Assembly: GCA_963931925.1 (NCBI GenBank)
Contig: OZ007569.1
Coordinates: 12,973,663-13,037,662, forward strand
Direction of reading: 5' to 3'
Length of the DNA stretch: 64,000 bases
From: Onchidella celtica
Taxonomy: Eukaryota > Mollusca > Gastropoda > Systellommatophora > Onchidiidae
Below the pieces are notes generated by a model. That model made no database searches. It was not told where the DNA came from and worked only from the letters and a program-made list of their open reading frames with translations. How positions within the stretch are numbered: position 1 is the stretch's first letter; each line of letters begins with the position of its first letter. Made by a program: the position numbers and the translations under genes. Below are positions 57,225 through 64,000 of this stretch, in pieces.

Positions 57225-59895
57225 ATTAATAAAGAAAATGTACCCAAGTAGACCGTGAGGGAAGCAAAGTAGCCGTTATCGTGCCGGCGCGCCGTAAAAC
57301 CCAAACTTAAAACTTAAACATACTTATGTTGATGGACTTGCATCTGAATTCTTCACCTGTCTGATTTATGCCTTCTTTGTATTTTTTTTCTTAATCATTT
57401 TATTATTACCATCCTCTTTCAACCTCCAGTCACCTTTTCCATAGCCATCTGTTCCAAGCATTGTCGGCACATTGTATTTTCGAGAACTGTTGGTTATTTG
57501 ATATATCACACTGAAAAATTGCTTTCCAAATCAAGAGTTTCATTACTGGTTTTGTATGTCTCACCAGCAGAGATGACACGTCATTCAACATGTTTCATCC
57601 TTCCACCAAAGCTTCAAAATATTCTATTCCTGTACATATTACATAGCATGGAAATGTTCATTTGAACACCCATGCCCGTCCAGACTTCATCTTCACATTG
57701 CATCAGACATTTTAGTTTTATTATACATGTACATGCACATGTAGCACTAAAACACTGTTCGTCAGCACCGGTGCATTTCTATACAAGTGGTAATGCGGAC
57801 GATTGTATTTAAACATATGTTTATTTGGTTACTGTGACAACTAACATTACGCCAACAAGCTCAAGACACAGGATACCAAGACAAATCTTTCCCTACTATC
57901 AGCAAATGTCTGCAAACTGTGAGCGTACATCTGTTCCTCCAACAATGAAAGGATGAGGAGGGCATTGTTGACATCGTTGAAACGTGCACTACATGGCAGA
58001 CAGAATTTAGCGTTGTTTCGTCTCGGTATTCCGTATCTAGGAACAAATCCCTATCATTTGGAGTTAGCTGTAGAATGAATGCTGTAGGCATTTCTTCATC
58101 TGCCAGAAATGCTGAAGCACTCCAGACAATTCTCTTTGAGAATATTTTTTAAATACACGTAGACTATATTTTTATTGTACAGTATAATATGTACTGTGTA
58201 TAACATGGCATGCACCGAAACTTAATTAATTGGCAAATAGAAAAAGTTGTATGTAGCAAAGCCTCGCGTATGAAGTAAAACAGACACCATACAATAAAAC
58301 GCAAAGGAAAAGGGGAAGAGGCTTTGCTACGTACCCATACATTGTCATGTAGTGCATTTCTTTTTACCATATTTTGACTTTGCTTTCAAGCCTTGCTGCA
58401 ACCCCGCAGATTTTCTGTGGATTTTTAGAATGATATTTGGTCAATGGGATGTGCTCAGTACACTGCATTTAGTTTTTCCTTTTGTCTGAACGTTTTCTTT
58501 CTGTTTCAACCATATACATGTATTACACCCATATATAATACATATAGAAGTAAATACAAAATAGAAACTTTTGGTGTGGGATGGAAGCCAATGTTCAGTG
58601 TGAACACCCTTTCGTCCGCCAGCGTACGTGCGTGAAGCGGATGAACAGACAAGGATCTATGCTGGTGTGAACAAGCGTTAACGCAAGCACATGATAGATA
58701 CAGAAAGAGAAGAGACCCAAGCCGAGGAGTTCATGTATGTCAACAAACCAGCGGCTGTCTAGACAATTTACATAGAAATACGAATATTTGGTCTGGGGTC
58801 TCCAACCAATCGCCCCCAACTGGCCCTCTATCGCAGCCACATATATGAATAGGTTAACTCTAGGTGACACACGGTGTGATATTCATTCTCAGGAAGTTTC
58901 TTTCTTTTACAGATGTTACAGAGTTACACAGACTATTTAGACAAAAATCGCACTGCATCTATCGCTGTTCACCCTTCTGACGACCCTCCCGCACATGTTC
59001 TTGAATCCATTCGCACGTCCAACTTTTCCTTCCACTAAACACACAGACCATAATATTATGGATTGTATGGACAAAAAAAAAATAATGAAAGGAAAATTGG
59101 CTGGCGGATGGATTCTTTGTTTCTTTGGGGCTCAGCCTAAGGCTGTTGGCCTTCTAGAAAGTTGGCTGGCATATATAGAAACATTTCCTTCGTATATTAT
59201 ATTATTATAATGTATGGATTTTTAGGTGAATATCAGGATCAAGCAAGTTCGTGTGGGTGTACGTGTGTTTCAAATGGCTTAAGGAACCATTTACACTAAA
59301 CAGTTTCCCACAGAAACCATTTTGTTTTCAATAGCGGGCGTGGTGTAGGCCAAGTGTACGGTAATCCTGTAGAAGAATAAAGAATGAAATCTTTCCTACC
59401 AGAGTTACTAGCCCTTGACAGTAACATGACTCTTTTATTTACATTTCTTTCTTTCTTTCTGTTTCACCATAATATTGAAAGACATTTTCATTCAGCATGT
59501 CACAAATAAACTACATGTATAAAATTGCCTTGGCGACTCTCTCTCCCTCTCCTTCTGTGTGTGTGTATGTGAGTGTTTGCACATATTGTCTTTCCCACGC
59601 CTCTGTTTTCATTGAAAACGACAGTTTTATTAATATACAGCTATACAATGTAATACATTTTCAAACAGAGTCAGTGAGTGTATGAAGGCGTCACTGTATC
59701 ACTGACATCACCAGACTGAAGTGTTATTATTTATTGTATTGCATTTTGCAAAAACCCAGTTTTTGTACATGGGTTTGTTTGCTCACGATACTACAGTTAC
59801 GAGGATCGCCATCTGGCCAGCCACCAACCAGTCCCAGATTTCTATAGAAATAACTCCTCGATCTATTAGCTCCCTCACAATCATAAATGATATAA
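57225..59895. other. No supported gene
   Basis: Start (about 57240-57305) resembles sequence at 25430-25490 (GCCGTTATCGTGCCGGCGCG-like), probably another dispersed repeat. The rest shows no recognisable coding sequence. Confidence 0.4.
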
Positions 59896-59898
59896 TAA

Positions 59899-60922
59899 CG
59901 GACCGTTCACATATTATGTCATCACATAAGGAGAGGTGGGGAAGGGGTCTCTTGAATGATGACAAGTGATGACATGGGGAGGGGGCGTGTTGAGTCCACA
60001 GATGATGTCATCAATGTGGTTTGGTAAAATTGAAAAAGAAGAACAAATGTGTAGACCATTTTAAGTTTAGTATAATTTTGGTTCTATTTTTGCATAATTT
60101 CAGAGGATCAATGTTATCTTATAATTTGGGAGGCAGCGTAGCGCAGTGGTTAGCGCGTCGGATTTGTAATCCGGTGGTTGCGAGTTCGAACCTGTCCGCT
60201 GTAGTTGCTATGGGAAAACAATTTACCTTTAACTTCCTCAGTCCACCCGTCTGTAAAACCAGTATCTGACATATAGGTAGTGGAAAGGTCTTGTCAGTTT
60301 GCTAACAGGCAGCTTCTGTGTATGCTCTTTGTGAGTTGAGATGGTATTAAATGGTTGAATCAGCCTGTCAGGGACACCTTGTAAAGCGCTTAGAGCATTA
60401 GTGGATATTAAGCGCGCAGACCATTTTAATTTACCGTCCTCCATATCACGTGATCTGCAAAAAAAATGGCGGCGTGTAGGGCGGAAGCAGTGGACAACGG
60501 TCGAACGATGCCATCCTGTTGTTGGGCACCCAACTGTTCAAACCCGTTACGTGCTGGTTCTGGCATAAAAATGCATCTTTGCTTTGAATGTGCACATATT
60601 TAGATGCCATCATCAAGGCAAGTTGAGGTTTTTGCCCTACACGGAGCTTTTCGAAGCCGTGCGGCTCCCCGCAAACAACCGTAACGCGGAAGTTGAAAAG
60701 GTCTATAAAAGCTCTTATTGATTTTCTTTTCTTTATAATCTGTTAGTTTGAATTAAAATAAATAGCAAACGGCACTATACAGGTATTTTTAGTCGTTATT
60801 TGTCAATTTTTATTACGTCATCAAACGGGGGGGGGGGGGGTAGCCATTTGATGACATGTGATGATAGGGGGGGGGGGGTCAAAATTAGTCGATTTTTGAT
60901 GACATAATATGTGAACGGTCCC
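59899..60922 (+). mobile_element. Non-autonomous DNA transposon (TSD TAA) with THAP-like fragment, containing a SINE
   Basis: Perfect 24-bp inverted repeats starting GGACCGTTCACATATTATGT (59900-59923 and 60898-60921), each preceded by one differing base, flanked by TAA (59896-59898 and 60923-60925). Subterminal GATGACATGTGATGA motifs recur at both ends. At 60508 a short frame starts MPSCCWAPNCSNP, resembling the opening CxxxxC of a THAP domain, and stops after 31 codons. A tRNA-derived SINE lies inside. No catalytic region. Confidence 0.75.
60127..60440 (+). repeat. tRNA-derived SINE, tRNA-Thr-like head
   Basis: From about 60132, GGCAGCGTAGCGCAGTGGTT carries a textbook A box (TAGCGCAGTGG), then an anticodon arm TCGGA-TTTGTAA-TCCGG that would place UGU (Thr), then a B box GAGTTCGAACC. 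The T stem and acceptor are only partly paired, so this is a SINE head. The body includes TTGTAAAGCGCTTAGAGC, a motif common in the central or 3' part of invertebrate SINEs. AGACCATTTTAA-TTTA occurs at 60053 and 60417 and may be a target duplication, though the upstream copy lies 60 bp before the head. Confidence 0.75.
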
Positions 60923-61348
60923 TAAATCATTCTTTATGTCTATGCTCTACAAACCGATTACATGTACTTTACTTTACAGAGAATGTTTTGGATCACTAGT
61001 CTACAAAATGATCGGAAACAAGTACAACCATTTGGTCACAGGAATAACAAATTTTGATAACACTCACAGACTTATGCCCGTTCTATGACAGAGTGATCCA
61101 ACACTTGCTCCGGAAACTAACCGGAGGATTGCAGAATCCAAGTGAATTTGCCGACTTAGTGATTGTCTAGTGAGAGCGAGATGAGTTAAGTGCCCGTTGT
61201 CAGGGTGATTTACAGGCAGCTTCGCCATTGTGATGTTTCTCGGGGTGGGCCAGCCAGAGGCGGCGACAAGACGGAAAGAATAAGAAAGACACGGGGAAAT
61301 ACACATGTAGAAGGATAGGAGAAAATGGAAGCTTGAAAGAAAGACTGC
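60923..61348. other. No supported gene
   Basis: Non-coding sequence before the microsatellite. Confidence 0.4.
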
Positions 61349-61364
61349 GAGAGAGAGAGAGAAA

Positions 61365-61444
<80 letters not shown>

Positions 61445-61445
61445 C

Positions 61446-61495
<50 letters not shown>

Positions 61496-61610
61496 GTAGA
61501 TAGATGGGGGTGGGGGGGGGCTGGTGTCAGATTTAAATTAAAAAAGTCACATTTCATGATCCCCCCCCCATACACACACACACACACACACACAACAACA
61601 ACAACACATA
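61349..61610. repeat. Compound microsatellite (GA)n, (GATA)n, poly-G, (CA)n
   Basis: A GA run (61349-61403) passes into about 100 bp of GATA repeats (61403-61505), then GT/G-rich and CA runs to about 61600. Confidence 0.95.
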
Positions 61611-63191
61611 CCCGTAACGTTCCCAGTTTAAGTTAAGTTTAACCTTTAGCTGTGGGTCAAGTTTTTGCCAAAATAGGGTTCTTCTAGATTGGAACAAAGG
61701 AAAAACAGGACACATGCACGTGTACGGTACTAGCTATGTATTCATGTGAGTCAGCGGCGTTGAAAAGAAAGGGATCTGAAGATGATGCGGTGACTGCTGT
61801 GAATCTGCTAAATTTGGTGATGAATCACTGAATGGAATTCATAGTTTGCACGGACGTGTTTAAAATTAAAAGGTCAAATTCTTAGCATGCACTAAATGAT
61901 TACGTAAGTGTTTGTGAGTGTATGTGTGTGTGTGTGTGGGGGGGGGGCGGGAGCGGGAGTTCATGAAATGTAACCTCCTTTTATTTTAAATCTGAGTTTG
62001 ATTTGGAGATAACATGTCCCACCCGTTCACTCCCACTCTCTCCCCTCCGCCCCCTTTTGGACAGACACGCCCTTGACGAATAGAGTCGGGCTGAGCCCTG
62101 AGATTGCCGGTCTAGCTAAAGAGTTACATGACCAGACAAATCACTTTGGTTTTCTTGTTTACAGACTCAAGACGTCCACGCGATTGTTTTCTCCAAGTAG
62201 CGGAATAAACTAGTTCAACCCTCGGGCGTTCCTGCACCAGGTACTTCAGCTGTAAACAAATCGTTCACAGACACCGACAGACTCCGCCACGTGATTGGTT
62301 TCAACAGAAAGCACCCCTGCACGTCAATGAGAACTTAGTGGTTTGAACTGCACTATGTGGAAATCTGAGGCGCGTAAGTCGCCACCGGCTGAGTCCAGGC
62401 GTAACCGTCTTTAACAATGGAAATCTGAAGTCTTCATTACTTTCTTTCTTGGAAAAAAAATACTGCAAACACAATTGTAACTGTCACCGATCTGTCCAGA
62501 TAAGAAAGCTGGTCTGTTTGTCTCCCAGAGTCAGAGATATCCCAGAATAAGATGTCTCTGTCCAGATTTCCCGCTTTGTTGTCTTCCTTGCCATGAGACT
62601 GGTTACATGACGAACACAGTTTACGGCAGCCGGTGAACATAACTCACCATTTTTCTTTGTTCGGCTTCACTCCCGTTTGTACAGCAGCGCTTCCTTTCTT
62701 TGTTTTTTTCTATTAGGGTATGAGCGTAATCTGCCATGAACGTAGCCACTGCCGTCTATAAAATGGAGAAATGGTTTTCGTGTTGAAGAACACTGTTTGA
62801 GATAATTTACGCTGGCCCTATCATGAAATGAAATCATGAGAACGCACAAGTGAATCGACATAACTGTAGATGACAACTCCTGTTTGCCACAGCGATTATT
62901 CTGTGAACTCCTTGAAGGAATTGATTGATCGCGAGTTCAGTCGCTCGAATGTTTATGACTGAAAATGTATTTAAGATAAGAAATACTTTTCAGGTAAAAC
63001 AGTTTTCTTCCTGATCTGTAAAATTGGCTCCATCACGCTTGTACGGTTTCATGATGGGTTACTCTATAGTCTGTAATCAAAGAACAAGACAAAAGAAACC
63101 TTGCTCCAAGCACGTGACTACTTTGTCTGTGTTGTGTGTTGTGATGAGATTTGCAGACGTAGATGTTTGTAACGTTGGCTTTAAGCGACCA
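61611..63191. other. No supported gene
   Basis: A GT/poly-G run near 61921-61950 is the only marked structure. Confidence 0.4.
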
Positions 63192-63239
63192 TTAATAATA
63201 ATAATAATAATATAATAATAATAATAATAATAATAATAT
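63192..63239. repeat. (AAT)n microsatellite
   Basis: About 15 ATA/AAT trinucleotides with one interruption. Confidence 0.95.
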
Positions 63240-64000
63240 GTTTGTGAGCCCGCAAGAGTACAGAGCAATTCTGGGATTGACCTTTCCTGCCCCCAAATCT
63301 CTCCCTCGTCGCTAAATCACTTTTTTTGTGTTTTTGAATAGAGTATGATTTTCTGTCTTCTGTACCACCTCTAGGCATTACATACTCGGCCTGACTGTAC
63401 TTTCTGTGTTGCAATAGTCCTGAACTTTTCACCCTTCCAGCTTGTTATTTGTTCAACTTTTTCATTCATTCATCCCCATCAGCCTGTCAGTTCTATGTGT
63501 ACTTGAAGATTGGTCTATCTGCGCCTTGAGTCTGTTTTGGCTGGACGCTGCACAACCTTCACTGTCAGTGTTATCAGACAAAGTGACATCCAGTGACCTC
63601 TTCGGCTGATGCCACTTTCACATGCCAACATTATTTTCTCAGCGCAGTCTAGAGTGAATTCCCGGCGAAAGTGATTAAATTTTATCTTAATAACAGTAAA
63701 AACAACAGCAACAAGGAACTGCAACCATTTCCCCAAACGTTTTGTTTAAAATTTGCCAGTTTTTTTTTCTATTTGAGGACAAAAATTAAAGAATTCGAGT
63801 CTCACTCAGACAAAAACAGCTTCTCACATTCCAGTAATATTTCGTCTCTAAATACTTGAACACTTCGACAAAACATAGTCTGTTTTCTTTTTAATTAAAA
63901 TACCAGACCTCTCTAGACCTTTCTCTCTCCGCTTCTCCCCTCAGTGCCACTGCCCCCTAACTCGGCACAGACACGTAAAGAGAATTTGTCTGTTCCGCTC
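63240..64000. other. No supported gene
   Basis: No exon, RNA gene or transposon terminus recognised up to the window edge. Confidence 0.4.

Noticed and set aside
60132..60203. Functional tRNA-Thr gene
   Set aside because: The A and B boxes are good but the T stem and acceptor stem are mispaired, and the sequence continues into a SINE body.

Overview
The window is animal nuclear DNA: AT-rich, intron-containing, full of eukaryotic transposons and simple repeats. The retroelement mix (a Gmr1-like Ty3/gypsy element, a Helitron, P-like and PIF/Harbinger-like elements, tRNA-headed SINEs) and abundant AGATCT/CTAGAT and ACATGTA simple repeats suggest a lophotrochozoan, most likely a gastropod mollusc. 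That placement is an inference; nothing here is diagnostic of species.

Only one host gene is convincing: a five-exon RNA-binding protein gene on the + strand (34267-44382) encoding about 315 residues. It has one lark/RBM4-like RRM followed by a Gly-rich linker, a Pro/Arg/Tyr-rich segment and a Gly/Ala-rich tail. Its 6-kb first intron holds a decayed antisense Helitron, and a PIF-type transposon lies just after its stop codon.

The left part (about 4.7-18.5 kb) is a nest of transposons whose order can be read from target-site duplications (TSDs). A PIF/Harbinger transposase fragment was cut by a long solo LTR (TSD CATG). A P-element-like transposon (8-bp TSD CATACAAC, THAP remnant) was later entered by a complete non-autonomous LTR retrotransposon (TSD TTAA). 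A solo LTR of a second family (TSD GTGTA) carries inside it a solo LTR of the first family (TSD TATG). A second copy of the outer LTR at 55990-57219 preserves the empty site.

At 18845-25414 lies a structurally intact, very young Ty3/gypsy-class retrotransposon with 621-bp LTRs (one mismatch seen), 5-bp TSD TCCCC, a perfect tRNA-Pro primer site and one uninterrupted 1488-codon gag-pol frame. Its domain order is unusual: gag, protease, integrase, reverse transcriptase, RNase H, as in the Gmr1 group.

The right part (45-64 kb) holds several short inverted-repeat transposons with TAA target duplications, a pogo/Tigger-like remnant, a tRNA-derived SINE nested in a THAP-like element, and microsatellites. 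No further host exon could be supported there.
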